A DNA stretch of 64,000 nucleotides, taken from positions 1 through 64,000 of the IMG/VR virus record IMGVR_UViG_3300017727_001923; one strand, given 5' to 3'. Below the pieces are notes generated by a model. That model made no database searches, was not told the origin of the DNA, and was given only the letters and a program-made list of their open reading frames with translations. Source of the DNA: a virus. The position numbers were made by a program, and so were the translations under genes. Of the stretch, positions 31,212 through 39,258 are shown one piece after another (positions within the stretch are counted from its first letter, which is position 1; the number at the start of each line of letters is the position of its first letter).

Positions 31212-33032
31212 ATGAAAACATGGCATGTATTTGTCACCCTTATTGTCATGGTGACATTAAGATTATTAGACCCCTTCTTATTAGAGAGTGCAAGACTCTC
31301 ATTCTTTGATTCTATGCAGAGGACACAGGATGTGTCTATATCAGAACAAATTGTACTGGTAGATATAGATGAGAAGACTCTAGATAAGTTCGGACAGTAT
31401 CCCATTCCCCGTAAAGTAATGGCAGATGAGATTGATAAGATTGATGGTAGTATTATTGCATTCAATATCTTGTTTTCAGAAGAAGACAGAATGGGTGGAG
31501 ATGAATACTTTGCAGACATCTTATCATGGAAACAAGCAATTGTTGCAATCGCACCATCCAACAGAACCAACACAGACTATCGTCCACCTCGTATAGGTAC
31601 TGCGACATTTGGTGATAGGGACGCAGAAGACTTTAGACCAGAACTGCCAGGCATGTTGTTTGCACAACCAATCATCCACGACAATGCATTTGGTTATGGT
31701 ACAATATCATCTGCACAGGATGTTGATGGTATTGTCAGAAGACAACCCCTATTAGAGAACTTTGATAATAGACTGTATCCCGCATTCGCATTAGACGTAC
31801 TTAGAGTTGCGGCAGGGGATTCATCTTATCAGATATCCACGGATGACTATGGTATTCAGTTTGTTCGTATTCCCAAGTTCAAACCAATCACTACAGATGT
31901 AAACGGTAACGTTACAATCGCATACTGGAATGAGTTTAAAAGATATTCATTCACAGAACTAGACCAAATACCCGAAGGTTCAATTATTATTGTAGGTGCA
32001 ACTTTTGAAGGTTCTAATGTGGTATCTACACCAATGGGTGCAATGTACCCCCATGATATTCAAGCAAATCTAATCAAGACAATGATTGATGGTGTAGTTT
32101 TAAAACGACAGTCTGAATTCATGTTATATGAAATTATTGTAAGTGTCATACTAAGTGTCATACTTATTGCATTCATAACACTTGCACCAATATCTGTATC
32201 TGGTATGACGTTTGGTGTCATACTCATGGGAATATACTATTTTGTAACTGATACATTCTCAACATATTTCTATATGGTTGACCCAGTATTTCCTATATTA
32301 ACCATGGTGGTCATATTTGCACATGGTTCGTTTGTTCAGTTCTATACACAGTTCAAAGCTAAACAGATGATTAAGGGACAGTTTGGTACATACCTATCAC
32401 CCGACATGGTGGACATGTTGGCAAAAGACCCCAGTCTTATGAAGTTGGGTGGTGAGAGAAAAGAGATGACGTTCCTATTCATGGACATATGTGGATTCAC
32501 CCCCATAAGCGAGCATTATAAAAACAAGGATGATGCAGAGGGTTTGGTCACACTTATTAATAACTACTTAAATGAGATGACTAATATTATCCTAAATAAC
32601 GGTGGAACAATCGACAAGTATATGGGCGATTGTATTATGGCATTCTGGAACGCACCCTTACCGTGCGACAATCACGCAGAGATGGCAGTTAAATCTGCAA
32701 TAGAGATAGAAGAAAAGACTAATGAACTTAGACAAAAATATCAAGAACAAGGTCTCCCGCCTATTAATGTTGGAACTGGTATTAACACTGGTACTTGTAT
32801 TGTTGGTAATATGGGTAGTGAATCGAGATTTGATTATTCAGTCATTGGAGACTCCGTCAACCTTGCCGCAAGACTTGAAGCAACCGCAGCAAGAGGAGAC
32901 TACCTTGAATACAAGACCATCTACTCTAGTTTTACAATGGAAAAACTCACCACTATTAATTCGAGACCAATAGGTCAGATTAAAGTGAAGGGTAAGGAGG
33001 AGATGATTGATATCTACACAATGGACAGATAA
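31212..33032 (+). CDS. CHASE2-domain class III adenylate/guanylate cyclase
   Basis: 606 residues. N-terminal membrane helix; periplasmic CHASE2 sensor domain, about residues 30-290 (IVLVDIDEKTLDKFGQYPIPR); three membrane helices, about 300-380; and a cytosolic class III cyclase domain, about 415-600. Catalytic features are intact: metal-binding Asp in FMDICGF (about 425) and GDCIMAF (about 472), transition-state Asn/Arg in SVNLAARLE (about 548), and substrate-side Lys in KVKGKEEMIDIY. It would make cAMP (or cGMP) inside the host in response to an envelope signal. Confidence 0.93.
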   Translation: MKTWHVFVTLIVMVTLRLLDPFLLESARLSFFDSMQRTQDVSISEQIVLVDIDEKTLDKFGQYPIPRKVMADEIDKIDGSIIAFNILFSEEDRMGGDEYFADILSWKQAIVAIAPSNRTNTDYRPPRIGTATFGDRDAEDFRPELPGMLFAQPIIHDNAFGYGTISSAQDVDGIVRRQPLLENFDNRLYPAFALDVLRVAAGDSSYQISTDDYGIQFVRIPKFKPITTDVNGNVTIAYWNEFKRYSFTELDQIPEGSIIIVGATFEGSNVVSTPMGAMYPHDIQANLIKTMIDGVVLKRQSEFMLYEIIVSVILSVILIAFITLAPISVSGMTFGVILMGIYYFVTDTFSTYFYMVDPVFPILTMVVIFAHGSFVQFYTQFKAKQMIKGQFGTYLSPDMVDMLAKDPSLMKLGGERKEMTFLFMDICGFTPISEHYKNKDDAEGLVTLINNYLNEMTNIILNNGGTIDKYMGDCIMAFWNAPLPCDNHAEMAVKSAIEIEEKTNELRQKYQEQGLPPINVGTGINTGTCIVGNMGSESRFDYSVIGDSVNLAARLEATAARGDYLEYKTIYSSFTMEKLTTINSRPIGQIKVKGKEEMIDIYTMDR

Positions 33033-33525
33033 CTTCCTTTCACCCGAAGAATACTCAGAAGTTCAAGAACTCTCAAACTCTATTCACTTCCATAGTGCAG
33101 AAGAGTATGCAGACAAATACGGTGATAGTACACATCCACACCCTATCAAGAATTTCAATTGGAAAGAATGGAAAGAGTGTAGACGCAGTGACAATCTGAT
33201 TGATTATCTAGATAATGTCACTGATAAGATAAACTCTATGTTTGAGTGTGAGGTTAGTAGACTGGAATACTTCCAACACCCTCTTGAAAACTTTCCAACG
33301 TATGACGATTCCCCCCCAAAACATATCGATGCAAAATTCGAATTCTCTGGTGTCTTGTATCTAGACCAAGGTAAGGAAGGACTAGGTACTACAGTTGGAG
33401 ACCAGTATATCGAATGGAAACCCAATCGACTATGTGTCTTTGACGCACACACTCCCCATACTCCCCATATGGGTGGTATAGACCGTAAGGTTCTCACTTT
33501 CTTCTCTTATAAGAAAAAGTTCTAA
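33007..33525 (+). CDS. 2OG-Fe(II) oxygenase (prolyl-hydroxylase-like)
   Basis: 172 residues. The fold core has PKHIDAKFEFSGVLYLD (H-x-D), NRLCVFDAHTPHTPHMG (distal His) and an Arg in DRKVLTFFSY. The only usable start is TTG 33007, 26 bp inside the cyclase gene, giving MISTQWTDNFLSPEEYSE, a typical N-terminus. It ends the late island. The substrate could be a protein or nucleic acid. Confidence 0.7.
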   Translation: MISTQWTDNFLSPEEYSEVQELSNSIHFHSAEEYADKYGDSTHPHPIKNFNWKEWKECRRSDNLIDYLDNVTDKINSMFECEVSRLEYFQHPLENFPTYDDSPPKHIDAKFEFSGVLYLDQGKEGLGTTVGDQYIEWKPNRLCVFDAHTPHTPHMGGIDRKVLTFFSYKKKF

Positions 33526-33554
33526 GAAACACCCCTCTTATTCCATTTTATTCT

Positions 33555-33603
33555 ACTTATTTTCAAAATAAGTGTTGACGAAACCTGTTCAATAGACTAT
33601 AAT
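33555..33603 (+). promoter_or_regulatory. Inverted repeat plus early promoter (copy 1)
   Basis: A 19-bp near-perfect palindrome ACTTATTTTCAAAATAAGT (33555-33573) is followed by TTGACG (33575-33580), 17 bp and TATAAT (33598-33603). The leader GTATATGTAAAGTCGAGTTG matches the copy at 38125. The palindrome may terminate upstream transcription or act as an operator. Confidence 0.75.
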
Positions 33604-33637
33604 GTATATGTAAAGTCGAGTTGAGAGAGAGAAAGTT

Positions 33638-33793
33638 ATGAATGAAGTTTATGTTTACATAGTCCGAAACATGGTCAACGACAATGAGATGGCACGTTTT
33701 GAAACTATCCAAGAAGCATTCAAGTGGCGTATGGCACGTAACTTGATAAACGAATGTTGGATTGACCACGCATTAATCCGAGAGGTGAAATAA
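33638..33793 (+). CDS. Small early protein, 51 aa
   Basis: ATG 33638 follows GAGAGAGAAAGTT. The protein (MNEVYVYIVRNMVNDNEMAR, then FETIQEAFKWRMARNLI) resembles a small alpha/beta fold. It is the first gene behind the early promoter. No family is recognised. Confidence 0.6.
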   Translation: MNEVYVYIVRNMVNDNEMARFETIQEAFKWRMARNLINECWIDHALIREVK

Positions 33794-33795
33794 TT

Positions 33796-34065
33796 ATGGC
33801 TTATGCCCCCGCTAGTGTTGAACCAGTTTTAGGTGAGTTTGTCGAGAAAGAAATCGGTAACTACTTTCACTGGACTAAGAATGGTGACTTCGGTCATGGC
33901 CCTTTTACCCGATTCCCTCACTTGGTGTGGGTAGGTGGTCTGGGTCAACAATACCGTTATGCAGAGGTCTTAAAGACTGTTGCATATATCTGTGTTGATG
34001 AAGACGAGTGTGGTCTTCCTGTTGTCGAAAAGTGGGAAATCAAAAACCGAAAGGAGTATGTGTAA
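33796..34065 (+). CDS. Hypothetical early protein, 89 aa
   Basis: Starts 2 bp after the previous stop. It is rich in aromatic residues (GNYFHWTKNGDFGHGPFTRF; YRYAEVLKTVAYICVDEDE), suggesting a compact domain. It overlaps the next start by 1 bp. The function is unknown. Confidence 0.65.
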   Translation: MAYAPASVEPVLGEFVEKEIGNYFHWTKNGDFGHGPFTRFPHLVWVGGLGQQYRYAEVLKTVAYICVDEDECGLPVVEKWEIKNRKEYV

Positions 34066-34196
34066 TGAAATTTTTACCCCATGAAATTCTTGCTATGTTA
34101 GAAGAGAAGTTAAAGTACGAGGTTGACCCCATCCGTATCCGTCAACTTGAGGCAAAAATATTTAAGATGAAATATTTGAAGGGAGTGAAGAAATGA
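34065..34196 (+). CDS. Small helical protein, 43 aa
   Basis: ATG 34065 overlaps the upstream TAA by 1 bp. The helical sequence MKFLPHEILAMLEEKLKYEV and a basic C-terminus (KIFKMKYLKGVKK) are visible. It overlaps the HNH gene by 4 bp. A small regulator or DNA-binding peptide is possible. Confidence 0.55.
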   Translation: MKFLPHEILAMLEEKLKYEVDPIRIRQLEAKIFKMKYLKGVKK

Positions 34197-34510
34197 AAGT
34201 AGGAACAAAAGGTTGGAAACGTATCCGTAGACAATACTGGCAGAACAAGTATAAACTTGCTTGTGGTTGTGAACGATGTGGATACAGAAACAATGCTCGT
34301 GTACTTACATTTGACCACATTGACCCATCTACCAAACACCCAATCGTAAAGAACGGTTCTGGGTTGACTGGTATGAAAGCGGGTGGTATGTTTCACTTGA
34401 CTCATCCCGATATTCCATTGAAAGTCATGGTTGATGAATGGCGTAAGTGTCGCATCCTATGTTTTAACTGTCATATGGAAGACAAGTATTACAAATATAA
34501 TTTAAATTAA
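34193..34510 (+). CDS. HNH endonuclease-like protein
   Basis: 105 residues with a Zn-bound HNH arrangement: CGCERC (residues 24-29), the DH pair in LTFDHIDPSTKHP (about 42), and CFNCHMEDK (about 91). A basic N-terminus (KGWKRIRRQYWQNKYK) precedes it. It probably nicks or cuts DNA; free-standing homing endonucleases of this size are common in T4-like phages. An early promoter follows. Confidence 0.8.
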   Translation: MKVGTKGWKRIRRQYWQNKYKLACGCERCGYRNNARVLTFDHIDPSTKHPIVKNGSGLTGMKAGGMFHLTHPDIPLKVMVDEWRKCRILCFNCHMEDKYYKYNLN

Positions 34511-34523
34511 TTTGAAAAAAAGC

Positions 34524-34552
34524 TTGACAAAAGGTGTGCTTGTTGTTATAAT
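34524..34552 (+). promoter_or_regulatory. Early promoter (GCTTGACA...TATAAT)
   Basis: TTGACA (34524-34529), 17 bp, TATAAT (34547-34552), in the context AAAAAAAGC and TTGTTGTTATAATAAG. Nearly identical to the copy at 61697. Confidence 0.85.
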
Positions 34553-34583
34553 AAGTGTATAATCAAAAAAGAAAGGAGATTTT

Positions 34584-34829
34584 ATGGAAATGACAAACGG
34601 AATAATCGGGACGCACCTTGCGACTGATACCCCTATTACACTCCCTTTGAACTACAAAGAGATGCAACTTGCATTGGGTTCAGGTGGAACTGAAGAAGTT
34701 CAAGGGAACGTTAATGAATTATGGGACTTAATGTGCAATGCAGTTCTTGAGAGAACTGGTATTGAAATCATTGGTCAAATTGAAATAGATTACATCGTGG
34801 TTAACGGTGTAAAAAGAACTTTCCACTAG
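34584..34829 (+). CDS. Hypothetical early protein, 81 aa
   Basis: ATG follows GAAAGGAGATTTT. It has a Thr/Leu-rich N-terminus (THLATDTPITLPLNYKEM) and a helical middle (VNELWDLMCNAVLERTG). The C-terminal strands (EIIGQIEIDYIVVNGVKRTF) suggest a small alpha/beta domain. The family is unknown. Confidence 0.65.
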   Translation: MEMTNGIIGTHLATDTPITLPLNYKEMQLALGSGGTEEVQGNVNELWDLMCNAVLERTGIEIIGQIEIDYIVVNGVKRTFH

Positions 34830-34838
34830 GAGGATATT

Positions 34839-35192
34839 ATGGGAATTCACGTAAATATTTACAAACAATCAAGGGACGAAGATTCGTTCTTTGGAGATAA
34901 CGACTGCACCAACGGTGGTGAGTCTAGTTATTCGAAGGGTTTCACTGTGGTAAACGCAGAAGGGCCATTTGAACCGTGTGAGGACTATCCTGCCGCAGAA
35001 CTTGTAATGGCAGAACCTATCGGTGGTAGAAAAATTCTGAGACTAATTCCAGTTTCCAAAAAAGGAAAGTGGACTATGTTCGGTGGGAACTATGCGGGTT
35101 GTTCAGACTCAAGGTTCTCAAGACTCTGTGACCAGTTACTTGATGGTTCGTTCTACGGTGCGGTTGCAGTTCACGATAGGGTGGAAGGATGA
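34839..35192 (+). CDS. Hypothetical early protein, 117 aa
   Basis: ATG follows AGGAGGATATT. It begins MGIHVNIYKQSRDEDSFFGD and is glycine/serine rich in the centre (NAEGPFEPCEDYPAAELVMA), ending in the compact DGSFYGAVAVHDR. No motif is recognised. It overlaps the next small gene by 4 bp. Confidence 0.65.
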   Translation: MGIHVNIYKQSRDEDSFFGDNDCTNGGESSYSKGFTVVNAEGPFEPCEDYPAAELVMAEPIGGRKILRLIPVSKKGKWTMFGGNYAGCSDSRFSRLCDQLLDGSFYGAVAVHDRVEG

Positions 35193-35311
35193 AGGGTTAT
35201 AAAAAAGGTACTCTGTTACAGGAGTACTTCTTGAACCCGCACTTCAAACCTACGAAGAAGGAAAAGAAGGAATTAGAAACTTTTTTTCAAAATAAGGTAA
35301 ATAAGTCTTGA
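35189..35311 (+). CDS. Small basic protein, 40 aa
   Basis: ATG 35189 overlaps the upstream stop by 4 bp. The sequence MKGYKKGTLLQEYFLNPHFK, then a Lys/Glu-rich helix, is seen. Its stop codon overlaps the -35 box of the next promoter. Confidence 0.55.
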   Translation: MKGYKKGTLLQEYFLNPHFKPTKKEKKELETFFQNKVNKS

Positions 35312-35336
35312 CATTACTTGTCGGACTTGTTATAAT
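35308..35336 (+). promoter_or_regulatory. Early promoter
   Basis: TTGACA (35308-35313), 17 bp, TATAAT (35331-35336), with the shared CTTGTTATAATAACA context. A T7 run and TCAAAATAAG, part of the palindrome seen at 33555, lie just upstream. Confidence 0.85.
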
Positions 35337-35370
35337 AACAACTTAATAATCAAACGAAAGGAAATATATT

Positions 35371-35625
35371 ATGATTAGTACAAAACTAAAACAGGAACTC
35401 CTCAACCTGAACTCTGCACAAGAGTTGAATGAGGTAATCGCATTCGCTAGGGATGCAATCTCCATGAAGGCAAAAGCTTCAATTAACGTTGGAACTAAAG
35501 TCTACGTGGTTCAAAAGACCAAGAAAACTCTTGGTGAAGTCGTTAAAGTGAACATCAAGAAGGCAATCGTTATGTTGCCTGAAGGAAGATACAGTGTTCC
35601 ATTATCTATGTTGGAGGTGGCGTAA
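35371..35625 (+). CDS. Small protein with SH3-like C-terminus
   Basis: 84 residues. An N-terminal helix (LKQELLNLNSAQELNEVIAF) is followed by a beta-rich part (INVGTKVYVVQKTKKTLGEV; VVKVNIKKAIVML), like a KOW/SH3-type fold. It directly precedes the DUF932 gene. The function is unknown, and nucleic-acid binding is possible. Confidence 0.6.
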   Translation: MISTKLKQELLNLNSAQELNEVIAFARDAISMKAKASINVGTKVYVVQKTKKTLGEVVKVNIKKAIVMLPEGRYSVPLSMLEVA

Positions 35626-36594
35626 ATGAGTCATGAAGTAGAAATTATAGACGGTCAAGCACAGATGGCGTATGCGGGTGAACTCCCGTGGCACGGTCTG
35701 GGTACTAAAGTTGCGAGTGACCTTGCACCGTCTCAAATAATGCAACAGGCAGGACTTGATTGGTCTGTCGAAAAGGAGACTATGACCACTGCGTCTGGTG
35801 TCGAGATAGAAGGAAAAAAAGCACTTGTAAGGTCTTCGGACAGTAAAGTGTTGGATGTAGTTGGTGACAACTGGAATCCAGTCCAAAACAGTGAGGCATT
35901 TGAGTTCTTCTCAGAGTATTGTCTTGCGGGTGATATGGAAATGCATACTGCGGGTTCACTGAAAGGTGGTCAAATGGTATGGGCATTGGCAAAAATCAAG
36001 GAGTCATTTGACATCCTTGGTGGTGACCAAGTCGATTCATATCTCTTGTTCTCAAACCCACATAAGTATGGTAAAGCAATTGATGTTAGATTCACTCCAA
36101 TCAGAGTAGTATGTAACAACACATTGTCATTATCACTTGGTCAAAACGTTGCAAACTCTGTGTCACTAAATCACAGAACTGCGTTTAATCCTGAGTCTGT
36201 TAAACAGACAATGGGTATTGCACATGAGAAATTTGCGAAGTACAAAGAAACTTGCGAATTCCTTGCGTCCAAGAAGTTTAATATGGAATCATTGATTCAG
36301 TATTACAACGAAGTCTTCCCAAGAACTTACCAAGGTAAGAACGAAGTGACTGTAAAAGGTTATGAAGACTTGACCAACAATGCACAGAAAGCGTTTTCAT
36401 TCTTGGAAACACAACCTGGCGCTAACTTTGGGGAAGGTTCATGGTGGTCTGCACTTAACAGTGTGACTTACTTGACTGACCACAAAATGGGAAGGGAATC
36501 TGATTCAAGATTGACTTCTGCATGGTTTGGTGCGAATCAAACTAGGAAAGTGAAAGCAGTTGAGAAAGCAGTAGAGTTCGCACTCGCATCTTAA
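35626..36594 (+). CDS. DUF932 / phage-plasmid-like protein
   Basis: 322 residues. It starts with the family hallmark AYAGELPWHGLGTKV. WNPVQNSEAFEFF, FTPIRVVCNNTLSLSL and the C-terminal YEDLTNNAQKAFSFLET follow. DUF932 proteins occur on many phages and plasmids and have no confirmed activity. It is expressed from an early promoter and followed by a terminator. Confidence 0.88.
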   Translation: MSHEVEIIDGQAQMAYAGELPWHGLGTKVASDLAPSQIMQQAGLDWSVEKETMTTASGVEIEGKKALVRSSDSKVLDVVGDNWNPVQNSEAFEFFSEYCLAGDMEMHTAGSLKGGQMVWALAKIKESFDILGGDQVDSYLLFSNPHKYGKAIDVRFTPIRVVCNNTLSLSLGQNVANSVSLNHRTAFNPESVKQTMGIAHEKFAKYKETCEFLASKKFNMESLIQYYNEVFPRTYQGKNEVTVKGYEDLTNNAQKAFSFLETQPGANFGEGSWWSALNSVTYLTDHKMGRESDSRLTSAWFGANQTRKVKAVEKAVEFALAS

Positions 36595-36612
36595 TCAACT
36601 GATATATAATCG

Positions 36613-36640
36613 GGTAGGGGAGAAATCCCCTACCTATTTT
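36613..36640 (+). terminator. Rho-independent terminator
   Basis: A perfect 9-bp stem GGTAGGGGA/TCCCCTACC with a GAAA tetraloop (36613-36634) is followed by TATTTTT. It ends the DUF932 unit. Confidence 0.9.
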
Positions 36641-36655
36641 TCATAGGAGAAAAAA

Positions 36656-36955
36656 ATGGGACAACCAGTAAACGGTTTTGATACAAATGATGTTGTTGCA
36701 GTTATGTGTAACAGTGGTGAGTATGTTGGTAAGTATGCCGCAGTTCAACAGACTGCTGATACTGTTACCCTTGAAGACCCACGAATGGTAGTGAGTAACG
36801 AACAAGGTTTGGGATTTGCACATGGTATTTGTGTAACAGGTGAAGCAGATGTTAACTCTGTTAATATCTTTCATTCAAGTATTTGTTTTGTAACCAAAGT
36901 TAATGATGACTTGCGTAAAGCATATATCAAAAATACGAGTGGACTTATAGTCTAA
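36656..36955 (+). CDS. Small Sm/SH3-like beta protein
   Basis: 99 residues, mainly beta (DVVAVMCNSGEYVGKYAAVQ; DTVTLEDPRMVVSNEQ), with the strand-turn pattern of small beta-barrels such as Sm-like folds. TAGGAGAAAAAA precedes the ATG. It overlaps the next gene by 1 bp. The function is unknown. Confidence 0.6.
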   Translation: MGQPVNGFDTNDVVAVMCNSGEYVGKYAAVQQTADTVTLEDPRMVVSNEQGLGFAHGICVTGEADVNSVNIFHSSICFVTKVNDDLRKAYIKNTSGLIV

Positions 36956-38121
36956 TGAAACGTAGGATTTTATGCATAGATTACGGTCTATGCAATTTCC
37001 ACAATCTTAGAATTTTAGTTGAATCTGGACATAAGGTCTGGGTTACCAATACCTCAGATAAACCCCATCAAGCACCAATTAGATATTATGAGTCTTTAGG
37101 GATAACACTTATACGTGACAAAAGTGTCACTGAACGTGAAAGTGTTGTACGTAAATTTGTAGAGGATAATAAGATTGATACTATTATCAACTCTTGGCCA
37201 CATTACCAAGTTCCTCGGAAGTGGATACGTGAACTAGATTATATTGGACATACCGATATTTCTAGAGACCTAGAAATACAAAAGAAAGCAACTCGACATA
37301 AGATTGAACAGCTTGGAGTTAAGTGTCCAAAGTTACTTTCGGACTTGACCATACCTTGTGTAGTAAAACCATGTCACGTTAATAGACCAAATCCAGACCA
37401 TTCTGAAATTGTATTGAATCAAGAACATCTTGATTATGCAAGAAAAGAAACTGGTGACGTGTATATTGAAGAGTACATCCCTGATAACATTGAAACTAAT
37501 GTAGAATTTGTTATGTCTGAGGGTAAATGGTCTATTCAACATTGGCAAGAAGTAATTGGTGAAGACGAAGCAAAACTAGCGGGTAATTTTATCCACTGGA
37601 CTAAGTTAGTCTCATTTAACTACTTGACCACCGAAGATAAAGAATTGACTCTGAAGAACTGTGAAAAGATTCTTGAATGGGCATCTACCTTGGGTGGTAG
37701 TTATATTGGTCAGATTACGGGAGTCATTAAGGATGGTGTCTGGTATTTCATTGAGATAAATGTTAGACCTGAACAATCCAATAGTCTACCCTACTTTATT
37801 ACTGGGGACGAATGGTTGGAAGCAATGCATGGAAAACCTGAGATAATCGGGGATTCCTATCCATGGGATATCAATAAGGTAGTATTACAACCTACAGAAC
37901 CAAATGCACCCTATCCATTCCATCTTCATGAGAAACATGGGGTCAGTATTCCCTGTGGATTAGACATTCTGAAGGATAAACACCGTGTTGCACGTCAATT
38001 TAGGAATAGGTCAGATGACCAATGTATGGGAATCATCGTTGTAGACCGTGATATCCCCCAAGAATTTGTCGATGATGTGAAAAAAGATGGTAAATTTATT
38101 GTAAGTCATTGTTTTATATAG
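36955..38121 (+). CDS. ATP-grasp ligase-like protein
   Basis: 388 residues. A Rossmann-like N-terminal domain (RRILCIDYGLCNFHN) precedes an ATP-grasp fold: IPCVVKPCHVNR (ATP-binding Lys), VYIEEYIPDNIETNVEFV and the metal-binding strand GVWYFIEINVRPEQSNS. It is closest in layout to GAR synthetase/carbamoyl-phosphate-type ligases, but the substrate is not clear. A carboxylate-amine ligation is likely. Confidence 0.75.
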   Translation: MKRRILCIDYGLCNFHNLRILVESGHKVWVTNTSDKPHQAPIRYYESLGITLIRDKSVTERESVVRKFVEDNKIDTIINSWPHYQVPRKWIRELDYIGHTDISRDLEIQKKATRHKIEQLGVKCPKLLSDLTIPCVVKPCHVNRPNPDHSEIVLNQEHLDYARKETGDVYIEEYIPDNIETNVEFVMSEGKWSIQHWQEVIGEDEAKLAGNFIHWTKLVSFNYLTTEDKELTLKNCEKILEWASTLGGSYIGQITGVIKDGVWYFIEINVRPEQSNSLPYFITGDEWLEAMHGKPEIIGDSYPWDINKVVLQPTEPNAPYPFHLHEKHGVSIPCGLDILKDKHRVARQFRNRSDDQCMGIIVVDRDIPQEFVDDVKKDGKFIVSHCFI

Positions 38122-38124
38122 GAA

Positions 38125-38171
38125 ACTTATTTTCAAAATAAGTTGACAAACCCTGCTCAGTTTGATATAAT
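38125..38171 (+). promoter_or_regulatory. Inverted repeat plus early promoter (copy 2)
   Basis: The same 19-bp palindrome as at 33555 (38125-38143) runs into TTGACA (38143-38148), 17 bp and TATAAT (38166-38171), then the same leader GTATATGTAAAGTCGAGTTG. It is a duplicated regulatory module. Confidence 0.8.
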
Positions 38172-38203
38172 GTATATGTAAAGTCGAGTTGAGAGAAAAA
38201 TGT

Positions 38204-38668
38204 ATGATGGGAAACTATGTTCAACCAGAAGAAGTCTTCGTTGGAGTCGTAGGTGGTAACAAATACCAACGTGAGATAGTTCAAAAGGTTGCAGATTACT
38301 GTGTTGTTAAAATGATGCCAAGGATGCGTAAACTTGAAGTCCTGATTACTCTGAAGAGTTTGAAGTCTGAGGGTGTTGAAGGTTGGTGTATGCAACAAGA
38401 TGACCGATTGTTTGACCTTGAGGTTGAAAAGAATCTGAGTCTCAAAAACTTAATCACTTGTGTTTGTCACGAGATGGTTCACGTCAAACAGTATGCACGT
38501 AAAGAGATGGTTGACTACTACGACAAGAAAGCACAGAGTCGTAAGATTCGTTGGAAAAAAACTGTGTATGGTTACGGTACTGCATATGCCCGTCAACCTT
38601 GGGAGAAGGAAGCATTCAAGATGCAAGAAACTCTCTGTGAAGAAATTTGGGAAAAAGGAATTATATAA
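38204..38668 (+). CDS. HExxH metallopeptidase-like protein A
   Basis: About 154 residues; ATG 38204 or 38207 is possible. A zinc-protease motif CHEMVHVKQYARKEM (HExxH) is near residue 89. Predicted helical surroundings are consistent with a small SprT-like/minigluzincin fold. It is immediately followed by a second HExxH gene (1-bp overlap). A protease role in host takeover is inference. Confidence 0.7.
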   Translation: MMGNYVQPEEVFVGVVGGNKYQREIVQKVADYCVVKMMPRMRKLEVLITLKSLKSEGVEGWCMQQDDRLFDLEVEKNLSLKNLITCVCHEMVHVKQYARKEMVDYYDKKAQSRKIRWKKTVYGYGTAYARQPWEKEAFKMQETLCEEIWEKGII

Positions 38669-39258
38669 TGGAACAATTGAAAATGCGTTATGAAACCTAC
38701 TTGTTAAAACACAAGGCAAAACAGAATCGTGGTGCGAAGTATTCTCGTGATACTGAGAAGACTAAAACCTATCGTGCGGAATGGTCATTCCAATCTCGTG
38801 CGGAGATACCTGATTTCAAAGATTTGAAGGAAGCACAAAAGTTCGCAAAGAAACTCTACAAGAGTAAAACGTGGATTAAATTGTGGCAGAAATCTGTCGA
38901 AGAAGATGTTGGTAAAATCTTCAACGGTCAACCTCAAGTAGTTGGTATGGAACGTAGAAGTAAAACCATGTCTGGATACACTAACGGTAGTACCGTTACA
39001 CTTTGTCCTGTTACTGGGATGAACAAGTATGTACTGTTACATGAACTTGCACACTGTCTAGGACATATGCACCACGGACGTTCGTTCCGTCAATGCGTCC
39101 TGAGTCTGGTTGGTGCATTCATGGGTGCAAAAGAAAAGAAAATTCTCAAGGAAGAATTTAAGAAAAAGAAACTGGCCTGCGGTGAACCTCGTAAACCAAT
39201 GAGTTACGAGAACTGGGTTGCGTCAGTAAGACGAATGGAGAAAGTACGTGGTGAATAA
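38668..39258 (+). CDS. SprT-like metallopeptidase B
   Basis: 196 residues. LLHELAHCLGHMHHGRSFRQ gives HExxH plus a downstream His (HGRSF), the zinc-binding triad of SprT/WLM-type peptidases. The N-terminal half is basic. SprT-like proteases act on DNA-bound proteins in other systems. ATG 38668 overlaps the upstream TAA by 1 bp. Confidence 0.75.
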   Translation: MEQLKMRYETYLLKHKAKQNRGAKYSRDTEKTKTYRAEWSFQSRAEIPDFKDLKEAQKFAKKLYKSKTWIKLWQKSVEEDVGKIFNGQPQVVGMERRSKTMSGYTNGSTVTLCPVTGMNKYVLLHELAHCLGHMHHGRSFRQCVLSLVGAFMGAKEKKILKEEFKKKKLACGEPRKPMSYENWVASVRRMEKVRGE

